Positions 1-8,156 are shown, numbered from the stretch's first letter. The stretch is 10,000 nucleotides of DNA from Actinidia chinensis (GCA_009663005.1 CM018894.1:6918149-6928148), one strand, 5' to 3'. Program-made: numbers and translations. Notes: generated by a model not told the origin, from the letters alone.

Positions 1-1030
1 TTTTAGGAGTCTATCAACGGCACATTATGATGCCTCGTACCCCATCATTATACTTGAGGTCTTTGATTTTGTGGTAATTGATTTCATGGTCCTTTTCCTA
101 ATTCGTGTGATATCTAACATTCTAATGGCCGTAGATACGTATCCAAGTTGGTAGAAGTTTATACCAGCGTACGCATGACCATACTGTTGTGGTAGTTTTT
201 GAAAGATACATTTTTGCTAGATTTGGCAGCCCCGAGCTATTAGTATCGATGGGGGCTCACATTTTTTTGTAATAGACCCATAGGACTTCCTCATGCGCTA
301 AATATGGAGTGTATATCATAAGTGGCACACCTTACCATCACTCAACACCCAAGGGTAGTTGAGTTGGGCAAAATAGGGAAACAAACCAGTCCTTGAGAAA
401 CTGTTAACCCCCAACCGAAAGGATTGGTCGTTGGCGTTTAGTGGATGCATTATGGGCGTTTTAATAGGGCTGCATACAAAACCATTTTAGGGTCCTCTCC
501 GTAATAGGATTTGGGTGGAAAGCGTGTCATCTCCCAGTTGAAATTGAGCACACAGCGTATTGGTCCATTCGCCAATTTAACATGAAGTCTGAGGAGGCGG
601 GGACATGACGTCTTGCAATTGAATGAGTTAGAAAATACGGAATGTGCATATGAAACATGAAACACAAAATCTCAAAGCCAAGATGAATCTGTGCATGATT
701 ACAATCTGATTGGTGTCGCAAATCATTCAATGTGGGGGTCAAAAGGTGCTTTGTAACACTCCCGGTTTGCATTATTTCTAGAAAACTTCAAAGTCCGTTG
801 GTCCGGACCTTTTTGTGCATGTCATTTCATCTCATGGGGCGATTGAAATACGGAATTCGAGAATGGAAGTGTGGTTAAAGTCAATGGGCATCGTTTGCAG
901 CCTTATCTTAGATGGGACAAGAGACGTTGGTGTTGGATCTACACCACGATCCCCGCAGTTTCGATTATATGCAAAGAATGTCTGTCGATTTGTGTCATAG
1001 AGTCATGAGGTCAAATTATTATAAACGTCG
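1..1030 (+). pseudogene. Degenerate pol 3' end: Ty3/gypsy (Athila-type) integrase and C-terminal domain
   Basis: Integrase inserts retrotransposon cDNA into host DNA. Reading piecewise across frames, the sequence gives the start of the catalytic core (VIDFM, first Asp codon at 80-82), AVDTYPSW near 130-150, FARFGSP near 213-233, DGGSH (second Asp at 248-250) and VVELG (catalytic Glu at 361-363). Spacing between these three codons is close to the DDE arrangement of Ty3-type integrases. DALWA follows near 443-457, a KSEEAG segment near 581-600, and the GPY/F module as W-S-G-P-F at 799-813. A C-terminal VNGHRLQPYL lies at 880-909. A further open stretch to about 1030 (LDLHHDPRSFDY) may be the protein tail. 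Many stops and shifts interrupt it. The left end is cut by the window. Small minus-strand ORFs across 450-772 are shadows. Confidence 0.87.
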
Positions 1031-1131
1031 AATTTTTTTAATTTGGTTTTCTTTCGCATTTCGGAGAATGCTTTCCTCTATTGGGGGAGTACTTCGTCGT
1101 TTTTATTTTTAGGATTTAAAAAAAAAAATTG

Positions 1132-1179
1132 TGCACTTAGCTTTGCGAGACGGCTGAACCAACACATTGCACTTAGCTT
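1132..1179. repeat. Short direct repeat TGCACTTAGCTT, two copies
   Basis: The 12-base word TGCACTTAGCTT occurs at 1132-1143 and again, identical, at 1168-1179, an offset of 36 bases. It sits just after the A-run that ends the pol tail and directly before the stem-loop at 1184-1207. Function unknown. Confidence 0.7.
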
Positions 1180-1183
1180 CAAA

Positions 1184-1207
1184 CGCCTTCTAGAGCGTTC
1201 GAAGGCG
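1184..1207. repeat. Perfect 7-bp inverted repeat with TTCGAA in the loop edge
   Basis: CGCCTTC at 1184-1190 and GAAGGCG at 1201-1207 are exact reverse complements separated by 10 bases. The segment contains TTCGAA at 1198-1203 preceded by GCG, the same core as the motif array in the LTR at 4571-4925. This may be a displaced piece of LTR-type regulatory sequence or part of a separate small repeat. Confidence 0.55.
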
Positions 1208-2172
1208 AGCCCAAGGCGGTTTGTAAACTAAAGTACATTTTGTCAGTTTCCTTTCTTACATTGTGCACATCCGAGAGAAGAGAAGAAAAAGAGAAAACTT
1301 GCGATTTTGGAAAGGAAAAGTCTCCAAGTGTCCAATTTTCATTAGTTAAGAGTGGTCAACTCAAGGTAAATTCAAGAATTTCTTTGCTACTTTGAAGTGT
1401 TTAGATTGAAGATTTCACCTCAGAGAAACCTAGGTTTCGGAAAAAAAATGTCTAAGTTTCACATGTTTTATAAATCAAACATATAACACACATCATGATT
1501 TTCCTTTCCCTTAGTGTTGGGACTTGTTTTAAAGTTGTTAACCACAAAGAAGAGGGAATCTCATGGGTTAAAGTTTATGAACAACCTAGGACTAGCATAT
1601 GCCTCGAAGTGTTCGATGATTGCCCCATGAAAGAATTACTTAATTTGTGAGGGAATTTTGTTTCAAGAACTCATCATCCCTGCTAATTATTGAAAATTTG
1701 GGAGTATTGGATCAAAGAATTGTGCATGGAATTAGGCTTACATCTGCATCTTCACATGTTCGACGAATTGTCCAATGAAAAATCATCAATTGGATTTGTG
1801 ATGGAATCGGATGTTTGTAGTATTCGTCATGTGTGTCCGGTCATTAAGATTGGAGACTTTGTTGTAACTGAATGTTGGTAAACCTCTTAGTTTACATGGG
1901 AACACAAACATAGTGGTGCATTTTTGTCGGAGTTTCAAATTGAGACTCTGGTAAAATACCCACTTTGTAGGCACATATCATTGCCATTGCATAAGTTGCA
2001 TAGTGTGTGACTCGTGTTTGTTTTTTTCTTGGTTGGTATGTAAGGGGGTAATTAAAAATTTGGGGGTAATATGAAACATGGGAGCCGCACTAAAGGTCAA
2101 AGTCCAAAGGAAAGGCAGGGGTGGATTATGATGCTCTTGTTTCACGGTGAAAAATGCAGAACCTTTCAATAG

Positions 2173-3117
2173 GTTTGGATTCGTACAGGGCAGTACTTTG
2201 CTAAGAAGCTTAATCTAGTTTCCTTAGAACAACACCTCACCAGCATTAGTTTTTGGCCAAAACTTTACCATTTGGTGGATAATTTTTGGCAAGTTTTTAA
2301 GGCGAATCGGTTCAACATTGTGCCAAGATTCTGGCAAACATCAAGCATAACGAGACTGAGCAATTAAAGGAGAAATTGTGTATTGGGTGCGAAGGAAGAA
2401 AATAAGGTGACCCCTGATACTTTTGCTTAAATTTTTGAGATTCCTCGAGAAGTGAAAACCCAGAGTTCAATTTCCAAATGTTGGATCCGGACTAGCAGTA
2501 GTTTCACATAATTGCTTTAGAGGGGACGAATGGACGGTGAGTGCAGTGTAACAAGACACTCCTCAAGGACAAGTTTTGATTCTATTTCTGTTTTCGTATC
2601 TTCCCTGCTTCCTCTGAAACGACAGTACCATAATGTCGCTAGGGCTAGGTTGTTGTTGGGCAATTGGCCCTGGGAAACCATTGCTTACCCCGTACCATGT
2701 TTTTATCCTTGTGCACCACTATAAGGCTTGTCGACAAGAGGGGTTCAGTACCTTTTACGGATTTCTTTTCTACAGAGTTATTTAAAAAAGAGCGAGTCCT
2801 ATCCCCTTTAGATTCATTAGGATTGAGCCTGAGGGGCCCATTGATAGGAGCTTCTTTGTCCCATCTGAGGGGGCAAAAGGAGAATAGGAATTGGAGGAAT
2901 AAGCGCAAGAGGCATCAGCTATAGGCAATGGGAGACCAAAGGAAGCCATTCTGACTCAGGGAAAGAGATGAGTAATCAAATGTCTGAATTTAGAGAAGAA
3001 GTGAAGACCCCGAGTTCGTCATTAAGGAGAGTCAGTCTCACACGGTTATGCTCCAAGAAATGAGGGCATGTTGTTCGTATGGAGGAGGAAGATGATTATG
3101 ATGACGAGGAGGATTAG
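2173..3117 (+). pseudogene. Degenerate second ORF of an Athila-type element (env-like / plant transposon ORF)
   Basis: Athila elements carry an extra ORF after pol, often called env-like, whose role is unproven. Here one frame is open from 2173 to a TAA at 2365-2367. It contains QYFAKKLNLVSLEQHL, then a W-rich stretch, and continues in the same frame through VTPDTFA to a second TAA at 2428-2430 and then IFEIPRE. A shift leads to an ENPEFNF segment, then GDEWTVSAV near 2523-2550 in another frame, LLPLKRQYHNVARARLLL near 2607-2660, and an 86-codon open frame at 2664-2924. The end is strongly acidic: EEEDDYDDEED followed by TAG at 3115-3117. Identification rests on position, the acidic tail and general resemblance to Athila ORF2 proteins. 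No transmembrane segment is evident. A chance patchwork of open frames is possible for parts of it. Confidence 0.5.
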
Positions 3118-4330
3118 GATCTTTGACTATTTTCTTTGTTTATTGGATGTCAGGAAGTTATGTTTTATGTTGGGATCAGTGATACATTTTGAATGCTTAA
3201 TTGTTTAGTTGAATGTTTTAATTGGATGAATGTTTGTTTTTAATTGTCTTGGCTAAATTGTTAGGGCAGAAGTTACTCGTTACAATTGAAAAAAAAAAAG
3301 AAAAACAGGGTTCATTATCATGTCAAGCGAAACATGTTTGTTTTCTAGTTCCTTTGAATTTCAGTGTGACGCCTCCAGTCCATGGTATAATCTGATCTTT
3401 CGTGTAGAGTGGATATGTTTGAGAATTCTTAGGTTTTGGCCATAACAAAATCATCATGTTTTGTTTTCAAAGATAGTTGAAGCAATTAGTGAATTGCATA
3501 ATAAGATGTTTTAAGGCGGATTCATCATGTCTCATCTTAAAAGAGCATTGTTTGGAAGTATTTTTGAGAAGTTTAGGAGAAAAAAAAGGATTCAAAGTTG
3601 AAAAGTGAGAAAAAAGAGGCGTTTGAAGTGTAGCTTATTAAGTTGGCAATTTGTAAGTTTCAATGCATATGTTAAGATCTCTTACCACTTGATTCTCGCA
3701 CTTCTTGCCTATTTTTTTAGCTCATATGGCCTTAAATATCCGGAATTGCATAATTCGAATTCTTGCCAATGTAAGTCATCAAGTCAAAATTCACAACTGG
3801 TGCATTAACGGTGAACAACTTTCATGAAGCTATTCCAAGTCGATCCTTTACAATCTTTGCGTTTTTGAAATTGGAATTGCTCTATTAGAATTATTTTTTA
3901 CACTTACTCGTAACAACAAGCAATCCTTGAGAGGAACTTTGTGGTTTTCTATTTGCTGAGATGTATACTTGTGATTTGAATCGAGTATAGGTTTGTTGTT
4001 ATGGGATGCTTTATTGATTGAAATTTGGGAATACGACTCTACCCTTCACCCTTGAATCTCTCATTTATATTGCACTTGACGTTTGTGATTGCTTAGCATG
4101 ATTGAATTGATTTGAATTGCTTGCCATTGTATTTTTGTTGAGAAACTGTCGTTAAATTATTTTTGATACATTGCTGAGTGATGGTTTGTGGGTAATCATC
4201 ACTGAAACCCTCACGATACACCACTCGTCCACTAGGGAAACCTAGGGTTTAAGCTTGATGCATACGCTAACTGCATTCGGACCTTACAAAAAGAGAGATT
4301 ATCTTTTGTTTTTATTTAATGTTGGCGAGG
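3118..4330. other. AT-rich non-coding 3' region of the Athila-type element
   Basis: No supported gene. The stretch is T- and A-rich, with an A-run near 3289-3299 and many stops in all frames; the 67-codon frame at 3605-3808 has no recognisable domain. A long untranslated stretch between the extra ORF and the 3' LTR is characteristic of Athila elements, so position alone explains it. Nothing resembling an RNA gene was seen. Confidence 0.6.
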
Positions 4331-4354
4331 GACTAGCAAAGAAGTAGTTGGTGG
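4331..4354 (+). other. Candidate degenerate polypurine tract
   Basis: The plus-strand primer site of an LTR element is a purine-rich run directly 5' of the 3' LTR. Here GACTAGCAAAGAAGTAGTTG and GTGG lie immediately before TGTTAT, the proposed LTR start. It is only partly purine, so if this is the tract it has decayed. The preceding GAGGGACTAGCAA resembles what I recall from Athila 3' ends. Confidence 0.35.
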
Positions 4355-4570
4355 TGTTATTGGACTGCAATTGTAGTCTAAGCGCGTTAAACTACTAAAT
4401 TGGCCCTAGATAGTCTAATTATGTATTTTTATCATATATTGCACTTATAAGCGTAATTTGAGTTCATTGTAGGTTTATATTGATAAAAGGCAGAATTTGA
4501 AGCCATAAAAGTAGAACGGTGATTAAGAAAAGGAAAAAAACTCAAAAGAAGGTTCAGATTACATGGGAGT

Positions 4571-4925
4571 TTCGACGCCCAGCAAGAAACAAGCTTCGAA
4601 CGCTGTGAAGAATCTGGGATTTTTTGTGAAGAACGTTTCGAACCCCTGACCAAGAAATTTGGTCGTCCGAAGCCAAGAAAAAAATGATTAAGACCGTTCG
4701 AACGCCCATTGCTTACAGTTCGAAAAGTGCGAGAGTTGAATTAAAGAGTTCGAATGCATCTGGCTTACATTCAAAATGCGAAGACTTAAAAGTTGGGTTT
4801 TTTGTACTAAGCGTTCAAACGCTACAGGGAAGAAGAAATTGGGGTCGGTCAACGCCAGAAGAAAAATCAGAAGATTGTACTGAGCGTTCGAACTCCCAAT
4901 GAAAGAGGAAGTGGTGTCGACGCCA
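4571..4925. repeat. Array of about a dozen TTCGAA-type palindromic motifs in the LTR U3
   Basis: Exact TTCGAA occurs at 4595, 4637, 4697, 4719, 4749 and 4887. One- or two-base variants (TTCGAC, TCCGAA, TTCAAA, GTCAAC, GTCGAC) occur near 4574, 4666, 4770, 4814, 4848 and 4916. The fullest form reads roughly GCGTTCGAACGCC, itself a palindrome, and spacing runs from about 21 to 44 bases. The array ends about 55 bases upstream of the TATA box, where promoter-proximal elements would sit. The variants mostly look like C-to-T decay of the CpG. The intervening sequence is purine-rich and not conserved, so this is not a simple tandem repeat. Confidence 0.7.
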
Positions 4926-4978
4926 AGGCAAATCCTGGGAAGATTCCTAATCTGTTTAGGACTCGATTTGGAAGTGCC

Positions 4979-4986
4979 TATATAAT
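4979..4986 (+). promoter_or_regulatory. LTR TATA box
   Basis: TATATAAT in the context CCTATATAATC is a good plant core-promoter match inside the LTR. Transcription would be expected to begin about 30 bases downstream, near 5010-5020, defining the U3/R border. The motif array directly upstream supports a promoter role. No transcript data are available. Confidence 0.55.
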
Positions 4987-5244
4987 CTCTTTAAGCTTTT
5001 GAATGGGTACGTGATGTTTTTAGGTTTTTTCTCAGCCTCTTAGTTTAGTTTCAAAGTTCTTCATTTACGTCTTGTAAGTTTTTACATTATAAGTCTTGTT
5101 TGTTTTAATTAATTAATGAGTTTTTGGTCATTAATCATTGTTTTTCAATTTTCTTGGCTTGATTTCATTATCTTGGGTTTTTCAATATCATTAGATTAGT
5201 TATTTAATTTAGAATGCATTCAATAATTAGATATTGTGTTTACC

Positions 5245-5262
5245 CTAGCCATGAGTGGCTAG
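5245..5262. repeat. Perfect 7-bp inverted repeat in the presumed U5
   Basis: CTAGCCA at 5245-5251 and TGGCTAG at 5256-5262 flank the four-base loop TGAG. It lies in the presumed R/U5 part of the LTR. The surrounding ATGAGTGGCTAG word is one I associate with Athila leaders. It could fold in the genomic RNA; a role is not established. Confidence 0.5.
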
Positions 5263-5390
5263 TTTTATTTACTGTGGAAGCGAGATTCGTGAAAGTCAAT
5301 CGGATTCAAGGATTAACAATGTAGTAATTTATTTTTACCGTTATATCCTTCTAATTTTTTATTCTTCTTCTTTACGGTAATCTAAATATT

Positions 5391-5531
5391 TTCGAAACTT
5401 GGGAGTCCTTTATGTTTTTCAAAAGAAGAAAATAATAATAAACATTCGTGTTATTCGGATCGATGATGGCACTACATGATTAAAACACCAGATTTAATTT
5501 ACTTTCAAAAATTTGGGAGTCCTATTATGTT
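5391..5531. repeat. Imperfect direct repeat in the LTR around GGGAGTCCT
   Basis: A segment of about 26 bases, TTCGAAACTTGGGAGTCCTT followed by TATGTT (5391-5416), recurs with small changes at 5504-5531, an offset of about 114 bases measured at the shared GGGAGTCCT. It suggests an old local duplication within the LTR. Confidence 0.6.
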
Positions 5532-6021
5532 CGAATAGCATCTTTTTTCATAGCGAATCTATGCTTGCCCTACCGTTGATCATAACAAACAGATTTATTA
5601 GGGAAGTAAGTAAAATATTTGGGTTTTCAAAAGTTAAATTTTCTAATTCGAGACTCACGAGTACTCGAGGATTTGAGTTATAAGAAGTCTCCATTGTGGG
5701 CATTCCAAGAACCTCGTTGACTAGATCATCGATTCTGCGTTCCTTTTATTATCAGTTAAATCCGTTTTTTTGTCTATTTAAATTTAGTTCAACTCATCAC
5801 AAATCCAAAATTCAATCTTTTTTTTTTAAATTTTCGAGCATAGTAGACCTTGGGTTAGTTGCATCGTAGTGTTTTAGTTATCTTGTTTGTCACTTGCCAC
5901 TGTTCCTTGTGGGATCGATACTCAGACTTCGAGTTTTTTAACTACTTCGCAACCCGTACACTTGCGGTAAAGATTCACTTCTGGGAGCGAATCAAAGATC
6001 TCCTTACCTAAGTGATCAAAC

Positions 6022-6030
6022 TAGGCGCCG
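6022..6030 (+). other. Candidate remnant primer-binding site
   Basis: TAGGCGCCG lies directly after the estimated LTR end. Athila and related elements commonly have a PBS beginning TGGCGCC (complementary to a tRNA 3' end, usually given as tRNA-Asp). The GGCGCCG core matches, but the first base is altered and the following bases do not match, so at most eight positions support it. The same bases could instead be coding sequence just upstream of the Tat gag ATG at 6035. Confidence 0.3.
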
Positions 6031-6034
6031 AAAT

Positions 6035-7140
6035 ATGTTCACCTCTCAAACGATCCGAGATCTAGACGCCCACCTCGATGCCATCAATACTGAGGCAGGC
6101 GCTCCAATAACAATGGATACTCTAATTAGACAAATTGAACCACTGTTCACAGAAAGAATATTGAGAGTCAAGGTTTCTTCCAAATTTAAGTTATCGACCC
6201 AGCTCAGAATCTACAAGGGGAAGATGGATCCTATGGATCATCTAGATTCATACAAGACCCTAATGTCGCTCCAAGGTTGTTCAGATGAGGTAAAGTGCAA
6301 GGCTTTTTCTGCCACACTGAAAGGGTCGGCGAGATCATAATTCAAAAAGCTGCCTCCTAGAACTGTTGACTTGTTTGGCGATCTAAGCAGGCTTTTCGTT
6401 GCCAACTTTATGAGCTGCAGAACCAGACAGAAGAATGCCTCTCACCACTTTACCATTCACCAAAAGGAAACAGAGAGTTTGAAAGACTACGTGAAACGGT
6501 TTAACTAAACTATATTGGAGGTTGAAAATCCCAGTGACAAAGTGGTGATCATGGTTATGACGGAAGGATTTTGGCTTGGCCCGTTGTTCGACTCCCTGTC
6601 CAAGAATGTTCTCGAGACTCTATCCGCTCTCTATAGCAAAGCTGACAAATACATCGCCGTAGAGGAATTAGCCGAGGCCAAGCGCAGGCGAGAGGAAAAG
6701 ATGATCATAAGGAAAAAAAGAGCCTAACACAAGGCGATCTGAATATAAGGACGAGGCAAAAAGCAAAAGGTCCGACCAAGATTCAAAACAAACCAATGAA
6801 AGGCATCCCCGTACTCCACCTCGCCCCCCTAGAATTGATTTTGCCTTCCCTCAATGCTTCTATTGCCCAGGTGCTCATATAAATCAAACATGTGGAATTT
6901 GTTAAGTGGCCCCAAAAAATCAAGACGGACCCCTAAAAGAGAAACATGAATAAATATTGTGAGTTCCACCGAGATATAGGCATAACACAGAAGATTGCTT
7001 CTAATTAAAAGAACAGATAGCCAACCTTATTAAGACGGAGTATCTGAGGAAATATGTCCTTAATCACCCGCCGCCCGGTTCTCTAGAGAGGAGATATGGC
7101 GACAACAAACCAACTGCGAGAGATATACAGGTGATCTATA
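6035..7140 (+). pseudogene. gag: Tat-lineage gag, degenerate
   Basis: Gag forms the virus-like particle that packages the element's RNA. Frame 6035-6727 is open except for TAA at 6338-6340 (where this family usually has Trp) and TAA at 6506-6508 (probably a former Gln codon). It contains [93 protein letters not shown] and [20 protein letters not shown], the Retrotrans_gag core of this lineage. After about 6722 the reading moves to other frames: an Arg/Lys-rich linker, then [12 protein letters not shown] (6841-6876), [12 protein letters not shown], and a zinc knuckle KYCEFHRDIG (6955-6981). Its H-N-T-E-D-C half is reached only after a one-base loss at about 6981. [21 protein letters not shown] and R-G-F close it near 7146. 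The ATG at 6035 is plausible, but the true N-terminus may have lain further upstream. Confidence 0.86.
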
Positions 7141-7149
7141 GAGGGTTCG

Positions 7150-7719
7150 TCTAGAAAGAGGCATGCCAAAAGTGCTCATAGACGGGCCGAAGAAAAAATC
7201 TACAACCTCTCCACGCCATTTGTTGATACCCACCCACCGATTATCTTCAACAATGATGGTTTGAAGGGTTTGCACCTCCCTCATGATGATGCCTTGGTTG
7301 TTTCGGCGGTCATTGCCAACTTCAACATTCAAAGAATCTTTGACAACGGGAGTTCGACAGACATCTTATTCATCTCGGCGTTTGATAAGATGAAGATTGG
7401 GTTGGATAAGCTACATCCTTTTCATACTCCTTTGGTCGGATTGGGAGGAAGCATGATGCACCCACTAGGGTGGATCAAATTACCAGTAACCCTAGGGATG
7501 GAACCACACCAGATCACTATTTGGCAAGACTTCATCATGGTTAATACCTTATCCTATAATGCGATTTTAGGTCAACCGACTTTAGGGGGAACCAAGGCGA
7601 TCACGTCGACTTACCACTTGAAAATAAAGTTTCCCACTTCTTCAAGAGTGGGCAAAGTGAGGGGCGATCAAAAAGTGGCAAAGTACTCAGGGACGAGATG
7701 GAACAGATTACCTTGGTAA
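7150..7719 (+). pseudogene. Retroviral-type aspartic protease of the Tat-lineage polyprotein
   Basis: This protease cuts the gag-pol polyprotein and works as a dimer with one catalytic Asp per chain. The frame is open from 7135 to the TAG/TAA-free end at 7719, but has no ATG at its head because it was part of a longer polyprotein. Order: [20 protein letters not shown] linker, [32 protein letters not shown], the active-site region DNGSSTDIL (catalytic Asp codon 7342-7344, about residue 65), [10 protein letters not shown], and [10 protein letters not shown] at about residue 138, the conserved C-terminal loop. D-N-G-S replaces the commoner D-T/S-G and is normal in this lineage. Relative to the usual I-D-N-G context one residue seems lost just before the Asp (RIFDNG). 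The junction with gag at 7146-7150 is out of frame and appears to lack a few residues. Confidence 0.85.
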
Positions 7720-8150
7720 ACCCCAAAGAAACCAAAAACACTAAATCCCTTGAAGAAGTTACTCCAATCTCTATACACCCAAACTACCCTGATCGCCATG
7801 TTATGATTGGTACTGAACTTACTGACGAGCTACATTTCGCCTTGGACTTAAAAAAAGAAATTTTGACATATTAGCATAGTCGTAGGGTGAGGTCCCTTAG
7901 CATTGATCCTCAGGTTGCCACTCAAAAGCTATTCAACAACCCCAAGCATCCCCTAGTCTGCCAAAAACAAAGAAAGTTCACTCCTGATAAGACGCCTAAA
8001 AGTCATCGAAGAGCGAAGTAACTAAGCCTCATCAAGTCAAGTAGTCCGAAGTCACTATCTAGATTGGCTCTCCAATGTTGTCATCGCCCCTAAGAAATAG
8101 GGCAGTGGAGAGTATATGTAGATTTTACCGACCTTAACAAAGCTTCTCCT
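7689..8150 (+). pseudogene. Pol linker and N-terminal part of reverse transcriptase, truncated
   Basis: Reverse transcriptase copies element RNA into DNA. This segment overlaps the protease end in another frame. It reads HPNYPDRHVMIGTELTDELH, LDLKKEI, then after a frame change DILA with two TAG codons at 7877-7879 and 7883-7885, then IDPQVATQKLFNNPKHPLV, QKQRKFTPD, LKVIEE, DWLSNVVIAPKK, and finally QWRVYVDFTDLNKASP at 8103-8150. The last block is the first conserved RT domain (W-R-x-x-V-D-F-x-x-L-N). A TAA follows at 8151 and all RT similarity ends. The palm motifs, including the catalytic Y/F-x-D-D box, are not found further on. At least five frame changes or stops show long inactivity. Confidence 0.82.
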
Positions 8151-8156
8151 TAACGG
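8141..8156. other. Deletion junction joining RT (plus) to the antisense gene (minus)
   Basis: Plus-strand RT similarity runs to the KASP codons at 8139-8150. Minus-strand similarity to the antisense protein (ARKILNGLMLPTVKEK) appears to run down to about 8144. The two overlap in a few bases around GCTTCTCCTTAA, which may be short homology used in joining. The intervening RT, RNase H, integrase and the end of the antisense gene are absent. Confidence 0.65.

Larger units (their letters stand above)
1031..2172. other. Spacer between pol and the env-like ORF, no gene recognised
   Basis: No open frame here shows a recognisable domain; the longest candidates (60-66 codons) lack family motifs. Visible content: a T-rich stretch and an A-run near 1119-1128, a small GC-richer cluster at 1132-1230 (described separately), a purine-rich stretch at 1272-1316, and a diverged direct repeat of about 26 bases at 1611-1636 and 1758-1783. 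By position it is the Athila spacer that may supply the leader of a spliced env-like mRNA. That role is inference only. Confidence 0.5.
1..6018 (+). mobile_element. 3' part of a degenerate Athila-type Ty3/gypsy element, including one LTR
   Basis: In order, the interval holds integrase remnants, a spacer, a broken env-like ORF with an acidic end, a long AT-rich non-coding stretch, and a long LTR with a TATA box. This order (pol, extra ORF, long non-coding region, 3' LTR) is the known layout of the Athila clade. The protease, RT and RNase H parts would lie left of the window. Every coding part is broken by stops and frameshifts, so the copy cannot make its own proteins. The right boundary depends on where the LTR ends, which cannot be fixed because no second LTR copy is in view. 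The clade call rests on remembered motif patterns, not on an alignment. Confidence 0.7.
4355..6018 (+). repeat. Athila-type LTR, about 1.66 kb
   Basis: The proposed start is TGTTAT at 4355, after the purine-rich stretch; the proposed end is the CA at 6017-6018, just before a PBS-like GGCGCCG. TG and CA termini and a length near 1.7 kb fit Athila LTRs. Inside are a dense motif array (4571-4925), a TATA box (4979-4986) splitting a presumed U3 from R/U5, an inverted repeat (5245-5262), and near the end a GTGGGATCGATACTC block at 5910-5924 and GCAACCCGTACACTTGCGG at 5949-5967. I recognise the last two as typical of the 3' portion of Athila LTRs. No partner LTR lies in the window, so both ends are estimates. 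Whether this is the 3' LTR of the left element, or an LTR shared with what follows, is open. Confidence 0.68.

Noticed and set aside
450..772. Two minus-strand open frames of 71 and 81 codons
   Set aside because: They lie antisense to recognisable integrase coding (KSEEAG, DALWA) and carry no domain of their own; they are shadows.
2645..2908. Minus-strand open frame of 87 codons
   Set aside because: It overlaps the plus-strand env-like remnant, whose order and acidic end fit the element; the minus frame has no recognisable motif.
4432..4902. Open frames inside the LTR (minus 4432-4653 and plus 4684-4902)
   Set aside because: They sit in U3 and one spans the TTCGAA array, whose repeated codons create apparent open reading; no domain and poor start context.
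4571..4925. CRISPR-like or satellite array
   Set aside because: Repeat cores are only 6-12 bases with irregular spacing of 21-44 bases, the DNA is plant and the context is an LTR promoter. A binding-site-like motif array fits better.
7060..7332. Minus-strand open frame of 90 codons
   Set aside because: It is antisense to the gag/protease linker, which has clear family motifs in the plus frame.
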